In this document: positions 35,529-45,343 of the stretch, one piece after another
Position numbering within the stretch: position 1 is the stretch's first letter
Layout of the letters: every line of letters starts with the position of its first letter
Assembly (NCBI GenBank): GCA_013204985.1
Contig: JABMLG010000001.1
Coordinates: 306,574 to 370,573 of the forward strand
DNA: 64,000 nt
Direction: 5' to 3'
Source of the DNA: Microbacteriaceae bacterium VKM Ac-2855
GTDB taxonomy: Bacteria; Actinomycetota; Actinomycetes; Actinomycetales; Microbacteriaceae
Notes under the pieces: generated by a model
What the model was told of the DNA's origin: nothing
Databases searched by the model: none
What the model saw: only the letters and a program-made list of their open reading frames with translations
Made by a program: the position numbers and the translations under genes

Positions 35529-36791
35529 CTAGCCCTGCGCTTCCTGCATAGCCTCGGCCACGCCTTCGGGCGTGGTGTCGCCGAGGAACAGGGACTGGAG
35601 TCGCTCGTTGAGCGTGGTCTGCACCTCGGCCCGCACGGTGCCCAGGGGGACGGTCTCACCTGCGGCCACGGCTGCAGCGAAGCTCTCGAGCGCGGCCGGC
35701 GGCGTGTACTGGTCGTTCGGCAGCACGGGCACCGACTGGAAACCGTCGGCGTAGATCGCGGAGATCTCCGGCTTGCCCATGAACTCGAGGAAGGCCTGGG
35801 CAGCCGCCGGGTTCTTCGCCGAGGCGTTGACGGTGGTCACGAAGCCGGGCAGGGCCGTGGAGAGGGTCTCACCGCTGTCATCGGCGGGCATCGGGACGAC
35901 GACGTACTCGTTGTCCGGGCCCTGTGCCTGGAGGGACGGGAGGACGCCTCCGACGTCGACGACGCTGAGCGCGTTGCCGGCGGCGACCTCGGTTGCACCC
36001 TGGTCGCGGCTGCGGCCCAGAGCGCCTTCTCCGAAGCAGCCGTCATCGAACATCTTCTTGTAGATGGTGAACTGGTCGACGAACGCGGAGTCCGTGTAGG
36101 TCGCGTCACCTGCCGCGAGCGCGGCGTCGAACCCCGGGTCGGCGCCCCACACGAGGGTTGCGGACTGCGCATAGGTCAGGAACTGAGGCCCGATGGCGGC
36201 ATCACCGAGACCTTGGCCGTAGGCGTAGACGCCCTTCGCCTGCGCGTCAGCGCAGAACTGGTACACCTCCGTGAGTGTCGTCGGAGGAGTGAGGCCGAGC
36301 TCGTCGAGCTTGGTCTTGTTGTAGATCGACGTGAGGGGCTGGAAGGCTCCCGGGAAGGAGTAGACCTCGCCGTCATAGCTGAAGTTGTTCTCCCAGCCCT
36401 CGGGGATCTGGTCACCCCAGGTGACGTCGAGGGGCGCGACGCGTCCTGCTGCGGCGAGTGAGACGACCGTGTCGCCGCTGTCACCGACCGCTCCACCGGG
36501 GAAGGAGGTCAGTATGTCGGGAGCGGTGTTGCCCTGCAGCTGCGTCATGACGAGCTGACCGATGTCCCCTCCCTGGTAGTCGAACTTCACCTCGACGTCG
36601 GGGTACTCCTTCTCGAACTCCGTCGCGATCTTCGCGTAGGTGTCCTTGAACGCCGAGGCGAAGATGCCGGTGAGCGTCCCGCTCACCTCACCGTCGGCGC
36701 TCGGTTCAGTTCCACCACCGCCCGTGCAGCCGGCGAGCAGGAGTGCAGTAGCGGCGGCGAGCGACGTCGCCGCGAAATATTTGATCCTCAT
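35529..36791 (-). CDS. Sugar ABC transporter substrate-binding lipoprotein
   Basis: 420-aa extracellular solute-binding protein, family 1. The signal peptide ends in the lipobox LLLAGC (cysteine at about residue 22), so it is anchored to the outer face of the membrane. Typical features are the Lys/Asp-rich first lobe (YPDVEVKFDYQGGD), FPGAFQPLTSIYNKTKLDELG and a C-terminal FLEFMGKPEIS region. The ATG at 36791 has AAGGA upstream. It is separated from its presumed permeases by IclR and a GH78 gene, but the two promoters share an 18-base block, so they probably act as one importer. Confidence 0.92.
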   Translation of the reverse strand: MRIKYFAATSLAAATALLLAGCTGGGGTEPSADGEVSGTLTGIFASAFKDTYAKIATEFEKEYPDVEVKFDYQGGDIGQLVMTQLQGNTAPDILTSFPGGAVGDSGDTVVSLAAAGRVAPLDVTWGDQIPEGWENNFSYDGEVYSFPGAFQPLTSIYNKTKLDELGLTPPTTLTEVYQFCADAQAKGVYAYGQGLGDAAIGPQFLTYAQSATLVWGADPGFDAALAAGDATYTDSAFVDQFTIYKKMFDDGCFGEGALGRSRDQGATEVAAGNALSVVDVGGVLPSLQAQGPDNEYVVVPMPADDSGETLSTALPGFVTTVNASAKNPAAAQAFLEFMGKPEISAIYADGFQSVPVLPNDQYTPPAALESFAAAVAAGETVPLGTVRAEVQTTLNERLQSLFLGDTTPEGVAEAMQEAQG

Positions 36792-37229
36792 CGATCTTGT
36801 CCTTCTTCATCTGTGAATGTGCAGGGGTGTTCGAAGCCGTGTTCCTACGCGAGGGCTATCCAAGAATTCCAGCTAATGGAACGACGTTGCGTATCGTTGA
36901 GTTAGAGTATCTACTGAGTCCGCGCCTACGCAACAGCGCGGGGTCGGCGAGTACTGATACCGCCCACCCCGAGGACAGGATCCGAACCTCGAACCACCGA
37001 CAACAACGACGTTGGGAGAAAACCGAATCGTGCAACGACCTCTGGGTACGATGCAGCCGAGGGCAGGCGGGGACCCCGCGAGGTAGCACCCCCACGAGGA
37101 AGCGAGTGAACCGCTGCGGTGCACCAGTCCTCTCCGAATCCGGACTCCCACTGCCCCGATCCGGCGCCAGAACTTCATCCCGTGTGGCCTGACCCAGCTT
37201 CGGCCCCACCCGACTCCACAGGAGATCTC
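36792..37229. promoter_or_regulatory. Divergent control region, binding protein and second GH78
   Basis: 438 bases with no supported gene. It holds AACGACGTT at 36880-36888, inside the block shared with the permease promoter, a TAGAGT -10 box at 36903-36908 directed at the GH78 gene, and a second AACGACGTT at 37005-37013. The roughly 320 bases between that -10 box and the GH78 ATG form a long untranslated leader or contain a second promoter. Both sites are candidates for the IclR regulator at 31661. Confidence 0.55.
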
Positions 37230-40043
37230 ATGGCTCACAGCGCAGCCCCGACCGTCCCCCGCTTCGATCACCGGACCGAGGCGGGCGCCGTCCTCGGGCT
37301 CGCTTCCCCCTGTCCTGCGCTCTCATGGACCGTTCCCTCCGCGGATCCCGGCTACGCGCAGCGTGAGTACGAGATCGAGATCGAGCGCCCTACGGGGCAG
37401 GAGCGGTATCGCGTGAGCTCCGCCGATCAGGTACTCGTGCCATGGCCGGGCGCTCCTCTCGTCTCGCGCGAGCGGGTCTCGGTGCGAGTCCGCGTCGCCG
37501 ATGAGCAGTGGAGCGAGTGGAGCGCGCCCGCCGTCGCAGAGGCCGGGCTGTTCGAGGAGTCGGACTGGACCGCGGGCTTCATCACGCCGGCCACCCTCGG
37601 TCTGCTCCGCCAGCCGGCACCGGAGCTGCGCGGCGTCATCTCCATCCCCGGCGACGTCGTCAGTGCGCGCCTCTACGCGACGGCGCATGGCGTCTACTCG
37701 GCGCAGCTGAACGGCCTTCCCCTCGACGACAGCGTGCTCGCTCCCGGTTGGACCGCCTACCAGCACCGCCTCCGGTACCACGTGTATGACGTGACAGCGC
37801 TGATTCGACCCGGATCGAATCAGCTTGATGTCGTGCTCGGCAACGGCTGGTGGCGCGGCCGCTTCGGCTTCTTGGGCGAGCGGGCGATCTACGGCGATCG
37901 CCTCGCCCTCCTCGCCCAACTCGAGGTCACGACAGCGGACGGCGCCGTCCACGTCCTCGGTACCGACGACACCTGGCGCGCTCGGCCGACGGGCATCGTC
38001 GAGGATGACATCTACGACGGGCAGACCACGGATCTGCGCGTGGACGCCGCCTTCGACGCGCCCGTCGAACGGATCGACGCCGACCTCTCGCTCCTCGTGG
38101 CTCCGGACGGACCTCCGGTGCGCACCACGGAGCGCATCGGCGCCCAGCGCGTCTGGACCACACCTCAGGGGACGACCCTCGTCGACTTCGGGCAGAACGT
38201 CGTCGGCTGGGTGCGGATCACCGCTCGGGCTGCACAGCCGGGCAGCCCGGTCGTCGTCCGGCACGCCGAGGTCCTCGAGGCCGGACTGCTCGGCGTGGAG
38301 CCGCTGCGCAGCGCGAAGGCGACGGACACCTACCTCCTCAGCGGCGTGAAGACGGAGGTCCTCGAGCCCTCCCTCACCTTCCACGGCTTCCAGTACGCCG
38401 AGATCTCCGGGCTATCCGACGTCCGCGCCGAGGACGTCGAGGCCGTCGTGATCGGATCGGACCTCCGCCGCACGGGATGGTTCGACTCGTCCCATCCCCT
38501 GCTGGACCGGCTGCACGAGAACGTCGTCTGGGGGATGCGCGGCAACTTCGTCGACGTGCCCACCGACTGCCCGCAGCGCGACGAGCGCCTCGGCTGGACC
38601 GGCGACATCCAGATCTTCGCGCCGACCGCGAGCTTCCTCTTCGATAGTGCGGGCTTCCTCACCTCCTGGCTCGCCGACTTGGCCGCAGAGCAGGCCGCGG
38701 ACGGGAGCGTTCCGCACGTGATACCGGACATCCTCCGCACGCCCCTCACCTCCGCGCCGGCGGCCGCATGGGGAGACGCAGCCGTCGTGGTGCCCTGGGT
38801 GCTGTGGCAGCGCACCGGTGACTCGGGAGTGCTGCGCCGCCAGTACTCGAGCATGCGGGCCTGGGTCGACCGGCTGGCCGAGGCTGCCGGTGACGACCTG
38901 ATCTGGCGTGGCGGGTTCCAGTACGGCGACTGGCTCGACCCGACGGCACCGCCCGAGGACCCCGCGGACGCGGCGGCGGATTCGGACGTCGTCGCGACGG
39001 CGTGCTTCGCCCGGAGCACGCGACTTCTCGCGGAGAGCGCCCGTCAACTCGGCTACACCGAAGACGCGGAGCACTACTCGAAGCTCGCCGACCGTATCGT
39101 CGCGGCGTTCCGTCGAGAGTTCGTCACGGCCTCGGGTCGGATCCTCTCGGACGCCCAGACCGTCTACGCGATCGCGCTCGAGTGGAACCTCCTCGCCGAG
39201 GACGAGCGCCGGGCCGCGGGCGACCGACTCGCGGATCTCGTGCGGCTGGGCGGGTTCCGCATCGCCACGGGGTTCATCGGGACTCCGGTCATCTGCGATG
39301 CCCTCACGAATGCGGGGCACAGCGACGTCGCGTATCGGCTGCTGTTTCAGACCCACGCACCGTCGTGGCTGTATTCGGTGACGATGGGAGCGACGACCAT
39401 TTGGGAGCGCTGGGACAGTTTGCTCCCGGACGGCACCATCAATCCCAGCGGGATGACGTCGTTCAACCATTACGCGCTCGGCAGCGTCGTCGATTGGGTG
39501 CACCGGAGCATCGTCGGGCTCGCTCCGGCCGCGCCGGGATACCGCGTCATAGACGTAACCCCGCTACCGCCTACGCAGCTCGATCGCGCCCGGGCCCGGC
39601 ACCTCACTCCTTACGGCGAGGTCGACGTCTCATGGGTCAGGAAAGATGGCCTCTTCGTACTCGACGTCACCGTCCCCGTCGGCGCGACGGCACGGGTGAC
39701 GCTGCCGGGAGAGAGCCTGGCGCACACGGTGCGGCACGGTCGTCACCAGTGGAGCGTGCCGGATCCCGTGCAGACCGCGACCGCCTCCGCAACGGTACGC
39801 GAGCTCGTCGACGACGCAGCACGCTGGACGCGGTTCAGCGAAGCCGCCATCGGCTCGGACCTCGTCCCGGATGAGGCCGCCCTCGCCCGCGCGCTCGGAC
39901 CTTGGCTCGACCGTCCAGTGCAGGACCTGCTCGATGGTGTGTGGACGAAGAGGTGGCCCTCGGCCTCCGCGCTCGCCTCGATCACCGAAGCGCTCGACCC
40001 GACCAGACCCCTGACCACGACTCCTGGAGCTGCCCATGCCTGA
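37230..40043 (+). CDS. GH78 alpha-L-rhamnosidase (second)
   Basis: 937-aa rhamnosidase with the canonical architecture: an N-terminal fibronectin-like domain (YEIEIERPTGQERYRV), the Bac_rhamnosid_N sandwich (LYATAHGVYSAQLNG, WTAYQHRLRYHVYDVT), and the catalytic barrel with the exact family motif PTDCPQRDERLGWTGD and GDWLDPTAPP. The C-terminal sandwich holds FNHYALGSVVDWVHR. The last ~100 residues (after VRHGRHQWSV) form an extra alpha-helical tail not needed for the fold. No signal peptide. The ATG at 37230 has GGAG at 37221-37224. Its stop overlaps the GH43 start. Confidence 0.92.
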   Translation: MAHSAAPTVPRFDHRTEAGAVLGLASPCPALSWTVPSADPGYAQREYEIEIERPTGQERYRVSSADQVLVPWPGAPLVSRERVSVRVRVADEQWSEWSAPAVAEAGLFEESDWTAGFITPATLGLLRQPAPELRGVISIPGDVVSARLYATAHGVYSAQLNGLPLDDSVLAPGWTAYQHRLRYHVYDVTALIRPGSNQLDVVLGNGWWRGRFGFLGERAIYGDRLALLAQLEVTTADGAVHVLGTDDTWRARPTGIVEDDIYDGQTTDLRVDAAFDAPVERIDADLSLLVAPDGPPVRTTERIGAQRVWTTPQGTTLVDFGQNVVGWVRITARAAQPGSPVVVRHAEVLEAGLLGVEPLRSAKATDTYLLSGVKTEVLEPSLTFHGFQYAEISGLSDVRAEDVEAVVIGSDLRRTGWFDSSHPLLDRLHENVVWGMRGNFVDVPTDCPQRDERLGWTGDIQIFAPTASFLFDSAGFLTSWLADLAAEQAADGSVPHVIPDILRTPLTSAPAAAWGDAAVVVPWVLWQRTGDSGVLRRQYSSMRAWVDRLAEAAGDDLIWRGGFQYGDWLDPTAPPEDPADAAADSDVVATACFARSTRLLAESARQLGYTEDAEHYSKLADRIVAAFRREFVTASGRILSDAQTVYAIALEWNLLAEDERRAAGDRLADLVRLGGFRIATGFIGTPVICDALTNAGHSDVAYRLLFQTHAPSWLYSVTMGATTIWERWDSLLPDGTINPSGMTSFNHYALGSVVDWVHRSIVGLAPAAPGYRVIDVTPLPPTQLDRARARHLTPYGEVDVSWVRKDGLFVLDVTVPVGATARVTLPGESLAHTVRHGRHQWSVPDPVQTATASATVRELVDDAARWTRFSEAAIGSDLVPDEAALARALGPWLDRPVQDLLDGVWTKRWPSASALASITEALDPTRPLTTTPGAAHA

Positions 40044-41592
40044 CAGGCTCACCGCGCCGACGAACTCTGCGTCCGAGGCGAACGGCGCCGTTCAGCCGAT
40101 CCTCGCGGGGTTCTTTCCGGACCCGACGATCTGCCGAGTGGGCGCGGACTACTACCTCGCGACGTCCAGCTTCGAGTACTTCCCGGGCGCTCCGATCTTC
40201 CACAGTCGTGATCTCGTCGACTGGACGCAGATCGGCAACATCCTGACGACGCGTGACCAGTTCCGGCACACAAGACCCGGCCCATCGACCGGCATCTACG
40301 GGTCGACTCTCCGCCACCACGACGGACGCTTCTGGTTCATCACGACGAACGTCAGCGACTTCGACTCTGGACAGGTCATCGTGCATGCGACCGACCCGGC
40401 AGGGCCCTGGAGCGACCCCGTCTTCGTCCCGGAGGCGGTCGGCATCGACCCCGATCTGTGCTGGGACGACGACGGGCAGTGCTACCTCACGTGGCACCTG
40501 CTCGACTTCACGGTCGGCGGGCAGGGCATCCGCCAAGCGCCCGTTGATCTCGCCACCGGCCGGTTCCTCGAGCCCGCCTACCCGATCTGGCAGGGCAGCG
40601 GGATGCAGGCCGCGGAGGGTCCCCACCTGCACCGCGTGGGCCCCTTTTGGTACCTGCTCCTGGCGGAGGGAGGCACCGAACGGGGCCACTGCGTCACCGT
40701 CGCGCGGGGCGCGTCGCCGCGCGGCCCCTTCGAGGAGCACCCGTCCAACCCCGTCTTCACTCACCGAAGCAGCTCCCACCCTGTACAGAGTGTCGGGCAC
40801 GCCGACCTGGTCGAGACGCCGGACGGGGAGTGGGCGGCCGTGTATCTCGGCGCGCGTACGCGTGGCTCGACGCCTGGCTTCCACGTTCTGGGACGCGAAA
40901 CCTTCCTGGCGGGCATCGAATGGACGGACGACTGGCCCACTTTCGTCGAGGACCGCTTTCGCATCCCTCCCGCCCGCACCGCATTCATCGACGACTTCAA
41001 TGCCGAGCACCTCGATGCGAGGTGGGTCGTCGCCGACGGCGAACCCGAGGCCGTCGCCGAGACGACACCCGACGGCCTCGCCTTTCGGAGGAGCGGTCGG
41101 CCGGCCGATCAGCTCTGCACCCGTGTCCGCGATCTCACCTGGCGGGCCGAGGCTTCCGTCACGACCGATGGCGTATTGGCGCTCCGCCTGGACGATCGGC
41201 ACTGGTGCGGGGTCATCCTCGAGAACGGTCGCGTCCGCGGCGTGGTGCGGATCGGTGATCTTCAGCAGGAGTTCGACAGTGTGAGCGTCGGGGCGGACTC
41301 GGCCGTGCTCGTGCTGGAGTCCGTCGAACCGGGGAGCCCGCCGGTGCCCTTCGGCCACGGTGGCGCGGACGACATCATCCTCGCGGCTGTTGTCGATGGC
41401 GAAACCGTCACGATCGCCCGAATCGATGGCCGCTACTTCTCGACGGAGGTCGCAGCGGGATTCACGGGACGGATGCTCGCACTCGGCGCGGTCACCCCCC
41501 GGGGCAGGGTCCGCTCGTTCTCGTACCGACCGGCATCGTCATCCTTGCTCGTGGAAGAGCACACCGAACGAGAGGACACCCCGTGCCCCTAG
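40036..41592 (+). CDS. GH43 glycosidase (beta-xylosidase/arabinofuranosidase type)
   Basis: 518-aa five-bladed beta-propeller glycosidase with a C-terminal beta-sandwich. The catalytic base lies in GFFPDPTICRVG (blade 1), the pKa-modulating aspartate in VGIDPDLCWDDDG and the acid in GMQAAEGPHLHR. The second domain starts near FIDDFNAEHLDARWV and resembles the GH43 C2 / DUF1349 sandwich. It is probably cytosolic, removing xylose or arabinose from imported glycosides. The start overlaps the GH78 stop by 8 bases and the end overlaps the esterase start, so all three are one transcript. Confidence 0.92.
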   Translation: MPDRLTAPTNSASEANGAVQPILAGFFPDPTICRVGADYYLATSSFEYFPGAPIFHSRDLVDWTQIGNILTTRDQFRHTRPGPSTGIYGSTLRHHDGRFWFITTNVSDFDSGQVIVHATDPAGPWSDPVFVPEAVGIDPDLCWDDDGQCYLTWHLLDFTVGGQGIRQAPVDLATGRFLEPAYPIWQGSGMQAAEGPHLHRVGPFWYLLLAEGGTERGHCVTVARGASPRGPFEEHPSNPVFTHRSSSHPVQSVGHADLVETPDGEWAAVYLGARTRGSTPGFHVLGRETFLAGIEWTDDWPTFVEDRFRIPPARTAFIDDFNAEHLDARWVVADGEPEAVAETTPDGLAFRRSGRPADQLCTRVRDLTWRAEASVTTDGVLALRLDDRHWCGVILENGRVRGVVRIGDLQQEFDSVSVGADSAVLVLESVEPGSPPVPFGHGGADDIILAAVVDGETVTIARIDGRYFSTEVAAGFTGRMLALGAVTPRGRVRSFSYRPASSSLLVEEHTEREDTPCP

Positions 41593-42476
41593 ACCCCCGA
41601 ATCGTCGAACGTCTACCGCTTCTGGAGGGGGTCGGACGCAGCGGTCCGGCGGCGGCGCGGGCGGACGCTGCCTTCACCGAGGATGGGCCGTGGAGCGAGC
41701 CGTCCGGCATCGACATCTCCGACCTCGTCGTTCCCGGACCGCACGGCACGATCCCGATTCGCCGTTACGCCCCCCGCGCGTACGAGTCGGCCCTGCTCTG
41801 GGTGCACGGCGGCGGATTCTCGTACGGCGGGCTCGACATGCCGGAGTCGCATGTGGTCGCCGCCGAGCTAGCTGCACGGGCGAAGGCACTGGTCGTGACG
41901 GTCGACTACCGCCTGGCGCGACCGGAACAGCGATACCCGATCCCGATGGATGACGTCATCGCGGCATGGCAGTGGCTGGGAATCGAGTACCCGAACGCGC
42001 GGCGCGCACTCGGTGGGGCCTCTGCCGGAGCTGCGCTGGCCCTGGCGTGCGCGCGCAGTGAACCCGAGAACGTCGCGACACTGCTACTCGCCTATCCGTT
42101 CGTTCACTTCCCTGTGCCAGCGCTCGACGATGCGACCGCTGCAGTGATGCGCGGGCTGCCGTCGCGGCTGCGATTCACCCCTCCGGTCATCGACGACATG
42201 GTGCTGTCCTACGTCGGCCGATTGCACTCTCTTCCGGAACTCGCCCTGCCGGCAGCCGCGCCGATCGTGGCCACTCATCCAGAGACCTACGTGCTGACCT
42301 CGGAGTACGACGACCTGCGCCCGTCCGGCGATCTGCTTGTACGTCAACTCGCCGACGCCTGCATCCGGGTACACGAGCGTCGAGAGCTGGGAGTGCTTCA
42401 CGGCCACTTGAACCGGCATCCGGGTGCCCCGGGCGTCGACGGCTCGCTCGACTGGTTCGCCTCGGCGTTGCGTTGA
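41583..42476 (+). CDS. Alpha/beta hydrolase, HSL-type esterase
   Basis: 297-aa carboxylesterase of the hormone-sensitive-lipase family. The oxyanion motif is HGGGFSYGG, the nucleophile lies in GGASAGAALAL, the acid in SEYDDLRPSG and the histidine in LHGHLNR. The GTG start overlaps GH43 by 10 bases. Last gene of the GH78-GH43-esterase operon; it likely removes acyl groups (acetyl or aromatic) that block glycosidases on plant glycosides. Confidence 0.88.
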   Translation: MPLDPRIVERLPLLEGVGRSGPAAARADAAFTEDGPWSEPSGIDISDLVVPGPHGTIPIRRYAPRAYESALLWVHGGGFSYGGLDMPESHVVAAELAARAKALVVTVDYRLARPEQRYPIPMDDVIAAWQWLGIEYPNARRALGGASAGAALALACARSEPENVATLLLAYPFVHFPVPALDDATAAVMRGLPSRLRFTPPVIDDMVLSYVGRLHSLPELALPAAAPIVATHPETYVLTSEYDDLRPSGDLLVRQLADACIRVHERRELGVLHGHLNRHPGAPGVDGSLDWFASALR

Positions 42477-42799
42477 CCAGGAGCGCTCGGCCGGAGCGGC
42501 ACGATCCTCTCTCCGATTGATGGAGGTATGTCTGTCGTCGACCGGGCCACCTTCAATGCAGGAGCCGAGGTGTCACCTCTCCCCGTGAAAGCTGACGGAG
42601 CCTTGCCTAGCCTGCGTCGTGGTGGGGAGTCATTCACCGAATCACGAGTGACCCTTGGAGCCATACTCTGCGGATCTGGCCACGTCGGGCATCCTGTCCC
42701 TCGGGTTCGCTGTTCTCTCCCTGGCTACCCAGCACTTCGCCGCCGATTCGCCCGCATTACTGCCGGGATCCCGTGGTCTGGGGCTGTAGAAGCTGCCTC
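42477..42799. other. 323-base gap without a supported gene
   Basis: Both adjacent genes end here (convergent). Short open frames exist but none has a ribosome site, a recognisable motif or typical third-position base use. No clear terminator hairpin was found. It could hold the decayed end of an older gene. Confidence 0.5.
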
Positions 42800-43321
42800 T
42801 TAGAAAGGAGCGTGCATCCCGGGCGACCGGTAGGCCATCTCCATCACCGCTTGTCGCGCGAACCGCCCGAGTAAACGCTGCAGCGCGGCGACGTCGTCCT
42901 GAGGCCACCCTTCGATTACCGCACGGTAGGATCGTTCGGCGGTCTCCAGGATCCTCAAGCCGATCTCGCGCCCTGCCGGTGTGAGAGTGACGAGGACGCT
43001 GCGATCATCGGTTGGCGAGGCGACGCGGGTGACCAGCTCCGCGTCTTCGAGGCGGCGGACGATCTTGCTCATGTTGGCTTTGCCTGTGCCGAGCGTGGAG
43101 GCGAGGTCCGTGGGGCGCAGAGCACCTCGGTATGTGAGCTGGTTGACCACGAGGAACATGGGCATGTCATCGACGGGGAATCCAACTCGGCGTGCGGTTT
43201 CCTCTCGCACCTCTCGGCTGTCGGCCCAGTTGATGATCGAGCCGAAGGTGCGGCGGAGATCGAGCGGATCGAGGTCGATGACAGGCGAGATGTCCGGCGA
43301 GGTCGCGGTAGTCGCTGTCAT
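42800..43321 (-). CDS. MarR-family regulator (first)
   Basis: 173-aa winged-helix repressor. The DNA-binding part reads RPTDLASTLGTGKANMSKIVRRLEDAELV, cited here as RPTDLASTLG and KANMSKIVRRLEDAEL, followed by the wing SPTDDRSVLVTLT. It is a paralogue of the MarR gene at 61617 (both have (F/L)L-VNQL-YRGA and SKIVRRLEDA-LVTR). The ATG at 43321 is the only good start. The truncated glycosidase lies directly upstream on the same strand and may once have been its partner gene. Confidence 0.88.
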   Translation of the reverse strand: MTATTATSPDISPVIDLDPLDLRRTFGSIINWADSREVREETARRVGFPVDDMPMFLVVNQLTYRGALRPTDLASTLGTGKANMSKIVRRLEDAELVTRVASPTDDRSVLVTLTPAGREIGLRILETAERSYRAVIEGWPQDDVAALQRLLGRFARQAVMEMAYRSPGMHAPF

Positions 43322-43394
43322 GGTCGTGTCCTCCCTGTGCGCTGTTACAGACGCTCGTGGTGATGGCCCTCTTCGAGGCCGCCACCACGAGCAT

Positions 43395-43414
43395 ATTCAA
43401 GCGAGATGTTGAAT
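43395..43414. promoter_or_regulatory. Candidate MarR operator
   Basis: ATTCAA and TTGAAT arms with an 8-base spacer, overlapping the 3' end of the glycosidase remnant and 74 bases upstream of the MarR start. TTCAA-type arms are common in MarR operators; binding is inferred. Confidence 0.4.
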
Positions 43415-44440
43415 CGTCACCGGTCCGAGCAGGCCATGGTCCCGCACGCTCGTCTGGTGAGTTCCGTTGCGTCCCGCCAGACTCAGGGTCATGTCGGGGA
43501 TGTCTTCGTAGTAGCCGCGTGCGAGTAGGCGGTTGTTGAGTGAACTCGACACTCGAACGACCACCTCATTCTCTCCCTCGCGAACCTCGGAGGTGATGTC
43601 GATGACTGGCCGCGACGTGTCGAATCCGTGCAGGACGCCCCCGTTGATGCTGACCGACCCCAGTCCGCCGGAGGTCGTACCGAGATCGAGGATGATCGCG
43701 CCCGCCGGCTTCTCGGTCAGCAGGAGTTCGAAGCGGGCGCGGTACTCCCCCACTCCTGACACTTCCGGTCCGACCCCTGCGAGATCCTTCCAGGACCGCA
43801 AGTCGGTGTCCGAGCTCTCCAGACGAGTGACGACAGTCGTGGGCCTGATCTCTCGGGTCTCGTATCCAAGGCCCCTGTCTTCGATGATGATCTCGTCCTC
43901 GCCGGCGTCCCAGCTCTCCACTGCGATACCCCAGCGCGTGAGTTCCGCGAGGGTGGTCACCTCAAAGGGGGCCGATTCGAGTGCCGGCGAGGAGCGATCG
44001 ATCGTGAACAGCGCGGACTCGCCCGGAGCGAGGGTGACGGTGACTACAGTGCGCTGATCACCGGTGCGAACACCGCGGTGAAGTGCGGACGTGCCGGTGT
44101 TCGGGTCGATCCGGTGGACGGTCCCGGATCCGGGCAGCACGATGTCGACCGTAGTTCCCGGGCGGGTTTCGTACAGGAAGTGGTAGGCAAACAGGTGCAG
44201 CAGGTCGCCGTCCTCGCGCAGGTAGGTGAGGATGCTCTGGTTCTCGGCGGTGAATTCGGCGCGCCCCACCAGGCCGAGAGCGCGGAGGGCGCTGATGGTG
44301 CGTGCCGGGTCGTCGATCTCGCTCACCGTCGGCAGCGCCCGCAACCCCGCGAGAGTCGATGCGAGCTCGTCGTCCCGACCATCCAGGCCCGGGGTCCGGG
44401 ACGCGGCAGCGTGGTGGGTGGTGTACTCCCTCGTCTCGAG
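43397..44440 (-). pseudogene. Large glycoside hydrolase, C-terminal remnant (GH106-like)
   Basis: Roughly 345 codons of the C-terminal part of a ~1000-aa glycosidase. Visible landmarks are LREDGDLLHLFAYHFLYE, a galactose-binding-like sandwich with GVGEYRARFEL, ILDLGTTSGGLGSVSINGG and SSLNNRLLARGYYE, then the closing GLLGPVTI. This order occurs in GH106 and some GH2-type rhamnosidases. The catalytic barrel is absent: beyond about 44440 the frame runs into DNA that codes, on the other strand, for an NmrA-like protein. The remnant cannot hydrolyse sugars. Confidence 0.65.
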
Positions 44441-45343
44441 GCGCTTGAGCTCTCGGGCCTTGCGGCGGGTGTCGATGGTTCCTCCATCACCGCGACGGGG
44501 CGGCGGCTGGCCTCGATCGCCGATCTGGGTGATCGAGGAGTCTCACTGCTCCGCGTCGACTGGAACGATCCGGAGACGATCAACGAGGCCATCCACGAGG
44601 GCGATCGCGTCCTCATGGTCTCGGGCAGCGAACTCGACCGCCGCGAGGCGCAGCACGGAACCATCATCCGCCGCGCGCAGGACGTCGGAGTGGAGCTCCT
44701 CGCGTACACGTCGATCATCCGCGCTTCGGACTCGAGGCTGCCGGTCGCTCCGCATCACGCCGCGTGTGAAGAGGAGATCGCCCGGACCGGTCTGCGCTCA
44801 GCGATTCTCCGCAACGGCTGGTACAGCGAGAACTACCTCAGCCAGATCGTCACTGCGGCCACGGTGGGTTCCGTGGTCACCAGTGCCGGCGAAGGTCGTG
44901 TCTCCTCGGCGACGAGAGCCGATTACGCGGCGGCGGCGGCGCGAGTCCTCATCGACCCGCCGGCGACGAGCAGGATCTACGAGCTAGCTCCGGCACCGGG
45001 ATGGACTTTCGAACACCTCGCCGCGGTGGCGAGCCAGATCCTCGGGCGCGACATCAGCTTGCTCGAGCTCACTCCAGAAGAGCACTGGACTGCTCTTGTG
45101 GAGTCCGGAGCGAAGGGGCCTCTCGCAGACATCCACCGCCATGTATTCCGACAGCGCGCGTTCGACGAGGGAGGAATCGAGGGCGTCGCACGCTTCCTCG
45201 TGGGAATCGACGCCGACGTCCGCGACGGATACCTCGCCTCCACCTCGCGCGACCTCCAGGAGCTCATCGGTCGCGAGCCGACGACTCTGGTCGACGCGCT
45301 CCGCGAGCCGGTCCTGGACGCCCTCTCACGCCAGAACCCGTAG
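44440..45343 (+). pseudogene. NmrA-like NAD(P)-binding oxidoreductase, N-terminally truncated
   Basis: Reads as an NmrA/quinone-oxidoreductase-like protein from about residue 15 onward: SSITATGRRLASIADL, VDWNDPETINEAI, RVLMVSGSELDRR, LLAYTSIIRAD, LRNGWYSENYLSQI and a normal C-terminus. The first beta strand and the glycine-rich TGATG nucleotide loop are missing, and no start codon with a ribosome site lies at the break. The truncation point meets that of the glycosidase remnant, so one deletion probably removed both 5' ends and the divergent promoter between them. Confidence 0.7.

Noticed and set aside
42528-42803. 91-codon plus-strand frame in the gap after the esterase
   Set aside because: No ribosome site, motif or family resemblance; composition like non-coding DNA.
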